Shown here one piece after another: positions 9,351 through 17,586 of a stretch of DNA of 64,000 nt. The position numbers and the translations under genes are program-made. Origin of the DNA: Streptomyces sp. NBC_01142 (GTDB lineage Bacteria > Actinomycetota > Actinomycetes > Streptomycetales > Streptomycetaceae); NCBI RefSeq assembly GCF_026341125.1, contig NZ_JAPEOR010000003.1, forward strand, positions 186,001 through 250,000, in the 5' to 3' direction. Below the pieces are notes generated by a model, which saw only the letters and a list, made by a program, of their open reading frames with translations, did no database searches and was not told where the DNA came from. The first letter of the stretch is position 1. The number at the start of each line of letters is the position of its first letter.

Positions 9351-9395
9351 GACGAGATCGACGAGATCGACGAGACCCACGAGACCGACGAGAGG
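9351..9395. repeat. 9-bp tandem repeat (GACGAGATC-like), five copies
   Basis: Two perfect GACGAGATC units are followed by GACGAGACC, CACGAGACC and GACGAGAGG, ending about 9 bp before the asnB ATG. The last copy supplies the ribosome-binding purines (GAGAGGGGAC). It may be slippage-generated leader sequence; an effect on translation initiation is possible but not shown. Confidence 0.85.
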
Positions 9396-9404
9396 GGACA
9401 AGTC

Positions 9405-11282
9405 ATGTGCGGCCTTGCCGGATGGCTGAGCTTCCAGCGTGACCTGACCGTGCACACATCCATCGCCGCCGAGATGAACTCCACCCTGGAGTGCCGCGGC
9501 CCGGACGCCGGCGGGGTGTGGACTTCCGAGCACGCCCTGATCGCCCACCGGCGTCTGGCCATTATCGATCTGGAGGGTGGCAAGCAGCCCATGACCTCCG
9601 CCGAGGCGTCCGATGCGCCGGTGATCACGTACACGGGTGAGACGTACAACTACCGCGAGCTGCGCGAAGAACTGCGCGATCTGGGGCACGAATTCCGGAC
9701 CGAGTCCGACACCGAGGTGGTGCTGCGCGCGTACCTGGAGTGGGGCGTGGCCTTCGCCGAGCGGCTGACCGGCATCTACGCGCTGGCCATCTGGGACCCG
9801 CGCACCGAGGAACTCCTGTTGGTCCGCGACCGGATGGGCGTCAAGCCGCTCTACTACTGGCCCACCGCCGACGGCGTGATCTTCGGATCCGAGCCCAAGG
9901 CGATCCTCGCCCACCCCGATACCGAGGCCGTCGTCGACGCCGAGGGCCTGCGCGAGATATTCGGCATCGTGAAGACTCCCGGCCACGCGGTCTTCCGCGG
10001 TATGCGGGAAGTCAGGCCGGGGACGCTGCTGCGGTTCTCGCGCTCGGGCAGCGAGGAGATCCGCTACTGGCAGCTCACCGCGCACGAGCACACCGACGAC
10101 CTCGACACCACGATCGCCCACGTCCGCACCCTGCTCGAGGAGATCGTCTCGAGTCAGTTGGTGGCCGACGTCACGGTCGGCACGCTGCTGTCCGGCGGGC
10201 TCGACTCCAGCGCCGTCACCGCGCTGGCGGCCCGCGCACTGGCCGACGGCGCCGCCGGCCCGGACACCGGCGGCGACGCGGCCAAACCTGTGCTGGCGTT
10301 CTCGGTGGACTTCAAGGGCCACAACGAGCGGTTCAAGTCCAACGTCCAGTGGGCCGACCCCGACACGCCGTTCGCGGTGGAGGTCGCCGAGCATGTCGGC
10401 GCCGAGCACATCATCGTCGAGCTCGACACCGCGGACGTACTCGACCAGGACGTGCGCGACCAGGTGCTGCGCGCCCAGGACCTGCCCGTGTCCACGGGCG
10501 ACATGGAATATTCGCTTCTGGTGCTGTGCCGGGCGCTCAAGGAGCGGATGACGGTCGCGCTGTCCGGCGAGGCCGCCGACGAGCTGTTCGGCGGCTACAC
10601 CTGGTTCCACGACCGCGAGGCCGTCGAGGGAGACACCTTCCCGTGGCACCACCCCTTCGAGAAGGCGGGCGGCATCGGCGCGCTGCGTGCGATCGGCCTG
10701 TGGGACCGCCTGGGCCTGACCGAGTACGTCAAGCAGCGCTACACCGAGGCGCTGGAAGAGGTCCCCAAGCTCCCCGGGGAGAGCGGCGAGCCGGAGCGGA
10801 TGCGCGAGCTGACGTATCTCAACCTGACCCGCTGGGAGAACTTCCTCCTCGACCGCAAGGACCGCATCTCGATGGCCACCGCCCTGGAGGTACGTGTTCC
10901 GTTCACCGACCACCGCCTGGTCGAGTACGTCTACAACACGCCCTGGGAGATGAAGAGTTTCGACGGCCGGGAGAAGAGCCTGCTGCGTGCGGCCATGCGC
11001 GGCGTGCTGCCCGACTCGGTGCTCGACCGTAAGAAGAATCCCTACCCGTCCACCCAGGACAGCGGGTACGAGCGGGCGGTGCGCGAGCGCGTCGAGGCCG
11101 TGATAGCCGACGAGACGGCGCCCGTGCTGCGGCTCGCCTCCCGGGCGGAGATCGAGCGGCTGCTCGACGAGCCCGAGGGCACCTATGCCATGGGCGGTCC
11201 CTGGAGCGCCCGGGCTGTGCTGGAGCGCCTTGTCGAGTTCAACACCTGGGTGAAAATCCATGGAGTGCGCGTTGAACTCTGA
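9405..11282 (+). CDS. asnB: AsnB-type glutamine-hydrolysing amidotransferase
   Basis: 625 residues, full length for the asparagine synthase (glutamine-hydrolysing) family. The N-terminal class II glutaminase begins with nucleophile Cys2 (MCGLAGW). The synthetase half has the PP-loop LSGGLDSS near residue 262 plus SGEAADELFGG and EVRVPFTDH. Such enzymes adenylate a carboxylate and release it as an amide. In secondary-metabolite clusters they amidate pathway acids; an AsnB homologue is reported for the benzamide of the nsp pathway (from memory). Because the gene sits between the copper oxidase genes and a DsbA-like gene, amidation of an aromatic acid is a reasonable inference, but housekeeping asparagine synthesis cannot be excluded. 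Confidence 0.85.
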   Translation: MCGLAGWLSFQRDLTVHTSIAAEMNSTLECRGPDAGGVWTSEHALIAHRRLAIIDLEGGKQPMTSAEASDAPVITYTGETYNYRELREELRDLGHEFRTESDTEVVLRAYLEWGVAFAERLTGIYALAIWDPRTEELLLVRDRMGVKPLYYWPTADGVIFGSEPKAILAHPDTEAVVDAEGLREIFGIVKTPGHAVFRGMREVRPGTLLRFSRSGSEEIRYWQLTAHEHTDDLDTTIAHVRTLLEEIVSSQLVADVTVGTLLSGGLDSSAVTALAARALADGAAGPDTGGDAAKPVLAFSVDFKGHNERFKSNVQWADPDTPFAVEVAEHVGAEHIIVELDTADVLDQDVRDQVLRAQDLPVSTGDMEYSLLVLCRALKERMTVALSGEAADELFGGYTWFHDREAVEGDTFPWHHPFEKAGGIGALRAIGLWDRLGLTEYVKQRYTEALEEVPKLPGESGEPERMRELTYLNLTRWENFLLDRKDRISMATALEVRVPFTDHRLVEYVYNTPWEMKSFDGREKSLLRAAMRGVLPDSVLDRKKNPYPSTQDSGYERAVRERVEAVIADETAPVLRLASRAEIERLLDEPEGTYAMGGPWSARAVLERLVEFNTWVKIHGVRVEL

Positions 11283-11997
11283 GCCGTACTGCGGTCAGGT
11301 CCTCACGGTCTGGTCGGACATCGGCTGCCCCTGGGCCTCCCTGGCACTGCACACGCTGCGGGCCGAGGCCGGTCGCACCGGTGCCGATCTGTTGATCGAC
11401 CACCGGGCCTTCCCGCTGGAGCTCTTCAACCGCCAGCCGACGCCCAAGCGGATCGTGGACGTCGAAACGGTGGTGATTGCGGCCCGCCGGCCCGAGTTGG
11501 GCTGGCGGCTGTGGTCGGCGCCGGAGTCGTGCTATCCGGTGACGATGCTGCCGGCGCTCGAGGCGGTGCAAGCGGCGAAGGACCCGGCCGTCGGCGGGCT
11601 GCGCGCAAGCGACGAACTGGACGCGGCGCTGCGGCACGCCTTCTACGCCGAGAGCCGTTGCATCGCGGTGCACGCCGAGATCCTCGACGTCGCCGTTCAG
11701 TGTCCGCACGTCGATGCGGCGGCCCTGGAGGAGGCCCTGGCGGGCGGTGCCGGAAGGGCCGCGGTGTACGCGCAGTGGCGTACGGCCCGCGGCCCCCGGG
11801 TCCAGGGCAGTCCGCAGCTGTTCGCCCCGGACGGCTGGACGGCCCACAACCCGGGGGTCGCGTTCCGCTGGACCGGGGATCCGGCCGACGGCGGGCTGCC
11901 CCAGCTGCTGGAGTCGCGCCCGCAGTGGGCCGGTGAGCTGCTCGCCCGGCTGGCACCGCCCGGGTTCAGCCCCGGGCCGAACTCCGCTGCGCCCTGA
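11260..11997 (+). CDS. DsbA-fold (FrnE-like) protein lacking the second redox cysteine
   Basis: About 245 residues resembling the DsbA/2-hydroxychromene-2-carboxylate isomerase superfamily: a thioredoxin-type start (LTVWSDIGCPWASLALH) and the late loop RGPRVQGSPQLFAPDG. The active site is CPWA, so only one cysteine of the usual CxxC remains; a disulphide-exchange role is unlikely and an isomerase or thiol-dependent tailoring role is possible. The ATG overlaps the asnB end by 23 bp (a TTG at 11272 is an alternative), so it is co-translated with asnB. No signal peptide is seen. It closes the plus-strand cluster and converges with a MarR gene. Confidence 0.72.
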   Translation: MECALNSEPYCGQVLTVWSDIGCPWASLALHTLRAEAGRTGADLLIDHRAFPLELFNRQPTPKRIVDVETVVIAARRPELGWRLWSAPESCYPVTMLPALEAVQAAKDPAVGGLRASDELDAALRHAFYAESRCIAVHAEILDVAVQCPHVDAAALEEALAGGAGRAAVYAQWRTARGPRVQGSPQLFAPDGWTAHNPGVAFRWTGDPADGGLPQLLESRPQWAGELLARLAPPGFSPGPNSAAP

Positions 11998-12454
11998 GTG
12001 AGGCGGCGAGCGAGCGCAGTGCCGGTACGGCCGCTCTGAGCGAGGCGCGCTCGTCCTCGGAGAGCGTCGCGAGCGAGTCGGCGAAGATCTCCGACCAGGC
12101 CTGCTCGATGGCGGCCATGCCCTGCATCGCGCCCATGGTCGGGTACAGCTGGACGGCGCGCCGGTCCTGCGGATCGCGTTCCCGGCGGATCAGCCCGTGG
12201 GCGACCAGTCCGCGCACCGTGACGCTCACATTGCTGGCGTGCAGTGCCAGGTCCCGGGCGACAGTGCCGACTCCGACGCCCGGCGCGTCCAGTACATGGC
12301 GGAGCACTTCGAGGTCGGACGGCGCCAACGGCGCCAGTCCGGCCTCGTCCACGCCTCTCAGCCGCAGTACGCGCCCGAGGGCGTACAGGGCCGGAGTCAG
12401 TTCTCTCGCTTCGCGCAGCAGCGCGCCGTCGTCTGCGGATTCGGTCGCGTTCAT
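11966..12454 (-). CDS. MarR-family transcriptional regulator
   Basis: 162 residues with a winged helix-turn-helix: LEVLRHVLDAPGVGVGTVARDL, the recognition region HASNVSVTVRGLVAHGLI, and wing RRERDPQDRRAVQLYP. It diverges from the Bcr/CflA-type exporter at 12531, and the gap holds an AT-rich palindromic array at 12465-12492, so it probably represses both genes until a drug-like ligand binds. No ribosome site is evident before the ATG, so the message may be leaderless. Its last 32 bp overlap the end of the DsbA-like gene on the other strand. Confidence 0.88.
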   Translation of the reverse strand: MNATESADDGALLREARELTPALYALGRVLRLRGVDEAGLAPLAPSDLEVLRHVLDAPGVGVGTVARDLALHASNVSVTVRGLVAHGLIRRERDPQDRRAVQLYPTMGAMQGMAAIEQAWSEIFADSLATLSEDERASLRAAVPALRSLAASLRAQRSSARG

Positions 12455-12464
12455 GCATTGATAG

Positions 12465-12492
12465 TAGCTATAGTTATAGCTATGTAGCTATA
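12465..12492. promoter_or_regulatory. Probable MarR operator: three 8-bp half-sites
   Basis: TAGCTATA (12465-12472), its inverse TATAGCTA (12475-12482) and TAGCTATA again (12485-12492), each separated by 2 bp, form two overlapping perfect inverted repeats. The array is strikingly AT-rich against the surroundings and fills the space where both divergent promoters must lie. Assignment to the neighbouring MarR protein is inferred from position. Confidence 0.75.
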
Positions 12493-12530
12493 CTCAAATT
12501 GCATCCCTTCCCCACTCTCAGGAGCACCTG

Positions 12531-13808
12531 ATGTCCACTCGGTCAACCGGGCCGGGGCAGAGCGCACCGCAGTCACCGGCCGCGGTACTCACCGCGACTC
12601 TCGCTCTGCTGTCGTTCGTGATCCCTCTTGCCACGGACATGTATCTGCCGGCCTTCCCCCGGATGGCCGAGGAATTCGGTACCGACGCCTCCGGCGTCCA
12701 GCTCACCCTCACCTCCTTCCTGTTCGGCATGGCCGCGGGCCAGCTGGTGCTCGGGCCGCTGTCCGACCGGTTCGGACGCCGTATGCCGATCCTCGCCGGC
12801 GCCGCGGTGTGCACCCTGGCCACGGCGCTGTGCGCGGTGGCGCCCAACCTCACCGTCCTGATCGTCCTGCGGTTCGTCATGGGCTTCAGCGGCGCGGCGG
12901 GCGTCGTCGTGGGACGCGCGGTCATCTCCGACGTGGCGAGCGGTGTGGTCGCCGCGAGGCTCTTCGGCATACTGATGGCCCTCGGCGGCATCGCCCCCAT
13001 CGTGGCCCCGCTCGCCGGTGGTTTCATGGTCAACGACGCGGGCGGCTGGCGCGGAGTGTTCTGGGTCCTGGCCGCCGCCTCGCTCCTGATGTTCCTGGCC
13101 GCCCTGTTCTTCGTGCCCGAAAGCCTCCCCAAGGAGCGACGGCACGCGGGCGGCGCGGCAGCCACCCTGGAGGCGGCCCGCTCCGTCCTCACCGACCGCG
13201 CCTACGTCGGCTACACCCTCGCCTTCGGCTTCGGCTGCGGCGCACTCTTCTGCTACATCGCCGGATCCCCGTTCCTGCTGCAGAACGTCCTCGACTTCAG
13301 CGTCGGCCAGGCGTCCATCGCCTTCTCCGTCGGCGCCCTGACCGCGACCGTCTCCAGCACCGCCAACGCCAAGCTGGTCGGCCGCTACGCCCCCGGACTG
13401 CTGCTGCGCATCGGCCTGACCACGATGCTGGTCGCCAATACGGCCGCGCTGCTGATCACTTTGGCCGGACAGCTCAACCGCGTCCTGGCACTCAGCCTCA
13501 TCGGTATCGGCTTCCTCGGACTCGGCCAGGTCTTCGGCACCGCCACCGCGCTCGCCATCCAGCGGGTCCCGCACGCGGCCGGCACCGGCTCCGCCGTTCT
13601 CGGCACCCTGCAGAGCGTCCTGGGAGCCGTGCTCGCGCCGCTCGTCGGCCTGGGCGGCAAGGACACCGCCGTACCCCTCTTCATCGGTATGGCGGGCTGC
13701 TCCCTCATTGCCGTGCTCTCGCTGATGCTGACCCGCAACAGCCCCCCACCGGCGGCGTCCGACGCCCCGGTCGAAGGGCTCGAAAGTCCGGCGGCCGCGA
13801 CGACCTGA
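12531..13808 (+). CDS. Bcr/CflA-type multidrug MFS exporter
   Basis: 425 residues. The N-terminus through VIPLATDMYLPAFPRM followed by GPLSDRFGRRMPIL is the signature of the Bcr/CflA drug-resistance branch of the MFS, with 12 predicted helices and a proton-coupled efflux role (bicyclomycin, chloramphenicol and sulfonamide exporters are known members). RBS AGGAG precedes the ATG. It is controlled in all likelihood by the divergent MarR gene. It is adjacent to the aromatic biosynthetic cluster and may add a second export route, though a general resistance role is equally likely. Confidence 0.88.
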   Translation: MSTRSTGPGQSAPQSPAAVLTATLALLSFVIPLATDMYLPAFPRMAEEFGTDASGVQLTLTSFLFGMAAGQLVLGPLSDRFGRRMPILAGAAVCTLATALCAVAPNLTVLIVLRFVMGFSGAAGVVVGRAVISDVASGVVAARLFGILMALGGIAPIVAPLAGGFMVNDAGGWRGVFWVLAAASLLMFLAALFFVPESLPKERRHAGGAAATLEAARSVLTDRAYVGYTLAFGFGCGALFCYIAGSPFLLQNVLDFSVGQASIAFSVGALTATVSSTANAKLVGRYAPGLLLRIGLTTMLVANTAALLITLAGQLNRVLALSLIGIGFLGLGQVFGTATALAIQRVPHAAGTGSAVLGTLQSVLGAVLAPLVGLGGKDTAVPLFIGMAGCSLIAVLSLMLTRNSPPPAASDAPVEGLESPAAATT

Positions 13809-13922
13809 CACACTTTCGGCCACCTGACGAGGTCGGCCAACCGCCTTTGACCGGCAAATCCACGCTGCGTGAGTATCGGCGAGGCACCAACGGGTTTGCA
13901 GGAAAGGGGCGGAACCGCCGAC

Positions 13923-14171
13923 ATGTCACTCACGAATCCCCCAGTGGGCCGTCAACGGCCCACCTCCGGCTGGCACAGTCTCACCCGTGCGGAGCTGCGC
14001 GTGGCGCGCCTGGTGGTCACTGGACTGAGCAACCGGGCGGTGGCGGAGCAGCTCGTGCTCTCGCCGCACACCGTGGACACCCATCTGCGGCACGTCTACG
14101 CCAAACTCTCCGTCCGGAGCCGGGTGCAGCTCGTCCGGCACGCGCTGCAGCACGAGGCGTCGGACGAATGA
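13923..14171 (+). CDS. Stand-alone LuxR/GerE-type DNA-binding protein
   Basis: 82 residues consisting almost entirely of a LuxR C-terminal helix-turn-helix: LTRAELRVARLVVTGLSN, VAEQLVLSPHTVDTHLRH and VYAKLSVRSRVQLVRH. No receiver or sensor domain is attached, so it resembles GerE-like orphan regulators. The ATG at 13923 lies after AGGAAAGGGG; a GTG at 13869 would add 18 residues. A strong hairpin follows. Target genes are unknown. Confidence 0.75.
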   Translation: MSLTNPPVGRQRPTSGWHSLTRAELRVARLVVTGLSNRAVAEQLVLSPHTVDTHLRHVYAKLSVRSRVQLVRHALQHEASDE

Positions 14172-14180
14172 CGTGCGCAT

Positions 14181-14225
14181 GCCAAGGCCGTGCGATCCGC
14201 TCACAGCGGGCCGCACGGCCTTGGC
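14181..14225. terminator. Bidirectional hairpin terminator
   Basis: GCCAAGGCCGTGCG pairs with CGCACGGCCTTGGC across a 17-nt interior that itself contains CCGCT/AGCGG. It separates the convergent LuxR-type gene and the exported-protein gene at 14253, and no T-run is needed in this GC-rich setting. Confidence 0.75.
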
Positions 14226-14252
14226 GCGTTCCGGCCTTCGATGCGCCCGGGC

Positions 14253-15800
14253 TCAGGAGGCCCGCATCACGATGACATCGCCGTGCACGCCGTATCCCAG
14301 CAGCGGATGCGTCGAGCCCTCCTCGTAACCCCGCTCGTCGGAGGTCACCATCAGCCAGTTCTCCCGCCCGCCCGGTCCGGACAGCGGGAAGACCTCGGGG
14401 AACGGCGTTCCCAGCGGGTACGGGGCGTTGAGCGCCCTGTGCGGCCGCATGTTCATGTCGCGGACCAGATACTGCCGGGACTCCGCGTCGCTGGTGAGCA
14501 GATACCAGCGGTCGCCGAACCGCTGCAGCCGGCAGCCCTCGTTGTTGTTCGGCCAGTGGGTGTCCTGGTGCCGGATCCGGATCCCCTCGTCGTAGTCGCC
14601 TCCGGGCGCCGCGGCGGCGAGCACCGGACGGAACCGCAGCGACGGCTGGAAGTCGGTCACATTCGCGTACGCGTAGTGCCAGCGGCCGTCGATGAGACGC
14701 AGCGCCGGGTCCCACGCGGCCTCCGCGAACGGCAGCTCGAGCCGCTTCGCCCTGATCAGCCGTACGCCGCTCAACAGCTCGTCCCCGCCCGTGCCGTGAC
14801 GCACCGTCACTCCCGGAGTGGGCAGGTTGCCGCCGCACGCCAGCGCGATGAATCTGTTGCGCTCGGCGTCCCGCACCAGCTGCCCGCCGTGGTTGCCGAC
14901 CAGCAGCCCCTCGTACGAGAAGAAGTGCGACCCCACCTGTTCCATGCGCTCGGGGTGATCCGGGTCCATCCGCCAGACGCCCGTGTGCGCCTGATGCGCG
15001 TAGCCGACGCCGGACGACGTCGCGGTGAAGTGAAGCCGGCCCTCGTGCACATACGGCGTGCCGTCGGCGTTGCGCACCAGCGAGATGTCGCGCAGCCCGA
15101 ACTGCCCGAACGGGCCCGCCTGCGCCCTGCCGAGCACCGCACCGCGGCCACCGAACGCGTAGCGCAGCCGGCCGAGCTGGGCCGGCCGGTGCAGGTCGAC
15201 CAGGTCGGCAAGTCCGGCGCGGTCGGTGACGAGCGGCTGCCAGCTGTGGGCGCCGCCGGTGTCGTAGCCGCCCCCTTCGCTGAACGCCCCGACGGCATTG
15301 GCCGTCACGACGAACGCGAACCGGAACGGCGCTGTGAGCCGTACGGGCGCGGAGTTGACCGTTCTGACCGCCCCGGATTTCACCAGTTCCACCGACACCA
15401 CGCCCGCCGCCGCGTCGTAGCGGACCCGGACCCCGTCGCCGTCGGCGCCGCTCAGTCCTGCCGTCACCGATCCGTTTGCGGACAGCTCGCGCACATCGAG
15501 GACGACGGAGGCCCACGGAGCCACCGGGCCCTCCTCGGTGCGCACCGTGCCCCCGGCCCCCACCCGCGCCAACGCACCGCCGCCGCCGGGCCGGTCGGTG
15601 TCGTACTGCACAAGGCGCGGCGGTATCAGATGCACCGGCCGGAACCGATGAGTGATCTCGAAGCGCAGGTCGGCCGGCGCACGACGGGACGAGACCGCGG
15701 GCGCGGCCCCGGCGGCCGCCCCCGTGAAACCGACCGAAGCCGCTGCGCCGGCGAACAGGGCCACGGCGCCGCGGCGGCTCACGTGGTTGTTGATGGTCAT
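14253..15800 (-). CDS. Tat-exported protein of unknown function, possibly a beta-propeller glycosidase
   Basis: 515 residues. The N-terminus VSRRGAVALFAGAAASVGF is a Tat signal, so the protein is exported. Residues about 45-185 resemble a jelly-roll or beta-sandwich segment (SVVLDVRELSANGSV). The remainder has repeated aromatic and glycine strands (WDPALRLIDGRWHYAYANV, CRLQRFGDRWYLLTSDAE, GRENWLMVTSDE) like GH43/GH32-type five-bladed propellers, but I cannot point to a confident catalytic triad. Start at 15800 with GGAGG upstream. It stands alone, separated from convergent genes by a hairpin. Confidence 0.6.
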   Translation of the reverse strand: MTINNHVSRRGAVALFAGAAASVGFTGAAAGAAPAVSSRRAPADLRFEITHRFRPVHLIPPRLVQYDTDRPGGGGALARVGAGGTVRTEEGPVAPWASVVLDVRELSANGSVTAGLSGADGDGVRVRYDAAAGVVSVELVKSGAVRTVNSAPVRLTAPFRFAFVVTANAVGAFSEGGGYDTGGAHSWQPLVTDRAGLADLVDLHRPAQLGRLRYAFGGRGAVLGRAQAGPFGQFGLRDISLVRNADGTPYVHEGRLHFTATSSGVGYAHQAHTGVWRMDPDHPERMEQVGSHFFSYEGLLVGNHGGQLVRDAERNRFIALACGGNLPTPGVTVRHGTGGDELLSGVRLIRAKRLELPFAEAAWDPALRLIDGRWHYAYANVTDFQPSLRFRPVLAAAAPGGDYDEGIRIRHQDTHWPNNNEGCRLQRFGDRWYLLTSDAESRQYLVRDMNMRPHRALNAPYPLGTPFPEVFPLSGPGGRENWLMVTSDERGYEEGSTHPLLGYGVHGDVIVMRAS

Positions 15801-15977
15801 CGGGAGGTCCTCCAGTCATCGGGGCGGGCTGCGTGCTCACCCTGGACCGGCCGCCCGAGGGCGACATCACGTGACCTCGCGATATCCGCCGGAATCCCGG
15901 AAAGACGTGATGCGGGCAGGTGAGGCCTGCGGGCAGGGTGTGCCCGTACCGACGTCCACCGAAAGGCAGCCCTGTCC

Positions 15978-16898
15978 ATGGACCCGCTCCTCGTGATCAG
16001 CGAAGAGGTACGCACCGCCCTCGACGAACAGCGCCCCGTGGTGGCCCTGGAGTCCTCGCTCATCGTCAATGGGCCCGCCTATCCGGCCAACACCGAACTC
16101 GGCCTCGAGATCGAGAAGGCGGTGCGCGACGCCGGCGCGGTGCCCGCGACGATCGGTATCGCCGATGGCCGGTTCGTCGTCGGCATGGACGCCGACCTGG
16201 TCGACCGGTTCGCGAGCACCAAGGGCATCCCGAAGGTCAGTGCCCGCGACCTCGGCCCCGTACTGGCCGGCGGCGGCCTCGGCGCCACGACGGTCGCCGG
16301 CACCGTCGTGCCCGCCGCCCGCGCCGGGATCCCGGTCTTCTCGACGGCCGGAATCGGCGGTGTCCACCGGCGCGCCCAGGAAACCTTCGACGTCTCCGCC
16401 GACCTGCTGCAGTTCACCCGCACCAAGATCGCCGTCGTATGCGCCGGCGCCAAGTCCATCCTCGACCTGGGCCTGACCGCCGAGTACTTGGAGACCGCCG
16501 GTGTGCCGGTCCTCGGCTACGGCACCGACCGCCTCCCGGCCTTCTACGTCCGTGAGTCCGACGTCCGCGTCAACCGCGTGGACGACCTGCGGGTGGCGGC
16601 CCGTGCCACCCAGCTGCACTGGGAGGTCAACGGTGACCGTACGGTCCTGCTGACCGCCCCCATCGACGAGCAGGACGCCCTCGACGGTGACGAGATCGAG
16701 CGGGCCATCCAGGCCGCGCTGGACGAGGCCGACGAGGCAGGGGTGCGGGGCAACGCCATCAGCCCCTTCCTGATGCGCGCCCTCACCGAGGTCACCGCGG
16801 GCCGCAGCGCCGCCGCGACCCGCGCCGTCCTGCTGTCCACCGCCCGCGTCGCGGGCGAGTTCGCGGTCGCCTTCAGCGCCACCCGAGCGGAGGCCTGA
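15978..16898 (+). CDS. psuG: Pseudouridine-5'-phosphate glycosidase family C-glycosidase/synthase (PsuG/AlnA-type)
   Basis: 306 residues, full length for PsuG. The family cleaves or makes the C-C glycosidic bond between ribose 5-phosphate and a base. Conserved elements include Glu25 (VALESS), His130 (GGVHRRAQETFDVSADL), and Lys159 (CAGAKSILD), the lysine that forms the ribose Schiff base. The usual AHGLPRP stretch after the catalytic Glu is replaced by VNGPAYP, so substrate recognition may differ from the catabolic enzyme. It heads a compact operon with a HAD phosphatase and a membrane acyltransferase. No PfkB-type pseudouridine kinase is adjacent, which argues against simple pseudouridine catabolism. 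ATG preceded by AAAGGCAG. Confidence 0.88.
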   Translation: MDPLLVISEEVRTALDEQRPVVALESSLIVNGPAYPANTELGLEIEKAVRDAGAVPATIGIADGRFVVGMDADLVDRFASTKGIPKVSARDLGPVLAGGGLGATTVAGTVVPAARAGIPVFSTAGIGGVHRRAQETFDVSADLLQFTRTKIAVVCAGAKSILDLGLTAEYLETAGVPVLGYGTDRLPAFYVRESDVRVNRVDDLRVAARATQLHWEVNGDRTVLLTAPIDEQDALDGDEIERAIQAALDEADEAGVRGNAISPFLMRALTEVTAGRSAAATRAVLLSTARVAGEFAVAFSATRAEA

Positions 16899-16899
16899 C

Positions 16900-17586
16900 A
16901 TGCCGACGAACCACACCGGGCCCTACGAGGGCGTGATCTTCGATCTGGACGGCACGCTCGCCGACACCCCCGGCGCCATCGTCTCCATCACCCTGAAGGT
17001 CCTGGCCGACATGGGACGCGAGCCCGACCGGGCCGCTGTGCGCGCCACCGTCGGCAAGCCGCTGGACCGCAACTTCGCCCAGCTGCTCGACCTGCCCGCC
17101 GACCACGCCGAAGTGGCGCGGGCCATGACCGAGTACCGGCGCGGCTTCGGCGAGTACCTGGAGGAGCAGCGCGAACGCATGCTCTACCAGGGCGTCGCCG
17201 ACGGCCTGGCCAAGCTGAGCGAGGCGGGCCACACACTGGCCATTGCCACCTCGAAGACCTACGAGGCGGCGGTCAGGACCGTGCGCGCCACCGGCATCGA
17301 CCAGCGGTTCAAGGTCGTCGCCGGCCACGACTCGGTCAGCCGCGGCAAGCCCGCGCCCGACATGGCTCTGTACGTCGCGCAGGAGCTGGCCGTGCCGGCC
17401 GGCGCCTGCGTGGTCATCGGCGACGCGATCGGCGACATCGAGATGGCCGGGGCCGCGGGCATGGCGGCGATCGGTGTCTCCTACGGCGTCTGCACGGCCG
17501 AGGACCTCACCGCGTCCGGTGCCCTGCTGGTCGCCGACACCTTCGACGACGTCGTCGCCGCGGTGCTGCAGGGCAGACAGCCATGA
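16900..17586 (+). CDS. HAD-superfamily phosphatase (AlnB-like partner)
   Basis: 228 residues with all HAD motifs: nucleophile Asp15 and Asp17 in IFDLDGTLADT, motif II IATSK, a lysine in SRGKPAPDM, and motif IV VVIGDAIGDIEMA. It removes phosphate from a small substrate, Mg2+-dependent and cytosolic. The ATG comes one base after the psuG stop and its own end overlaps the acyltransferase start (ATGA). In alnumycin biosynthesis AlnA makes a C-ribosyl phosphate and AlnB, a HAD phosphatase, dephosphorylates it; this pair mirrors that layout. The actual substrate here is inferred from the pairing only. Confidence 0.82.
   Translation: MPTNHTGPYEGVIFDLDGTLADTPGAIVSITLKVLADMGREPDRAAVRATVGKPLDRNFAQLLDLPADHAEVARAMTEYRRGFGEYLEEQRERMLYQGVADGLAKLSEAGHTLAIATSKTYEAAVRTVRATGIDQRFKVVAGHDSVSRGKPAPDMALYVAQELAVPAGACVVIGDAIGDIEMAGAAGMAAIGVSYGVCTAEDLTASGALLVADTFDDVVAAVLQGRQP

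Noticed and set aside
7329..11261. A 1,310-codon open frame on the minus strand opposite the carboxylesterase and asnB genes
   Set aside because: It is the antisense shadow of high-GC codon bias; composition is Gly/Arg/Val-rich without family motifs, while the plus strand encodes clear enzymes.
16900..17586. The HAD gene as a phosphoglycolate phosphatase of central metabolism
   Set aside because: Possible by fold, but its tight coupling between psuG and the acyltransferase makes a pathway-specific role more likely.
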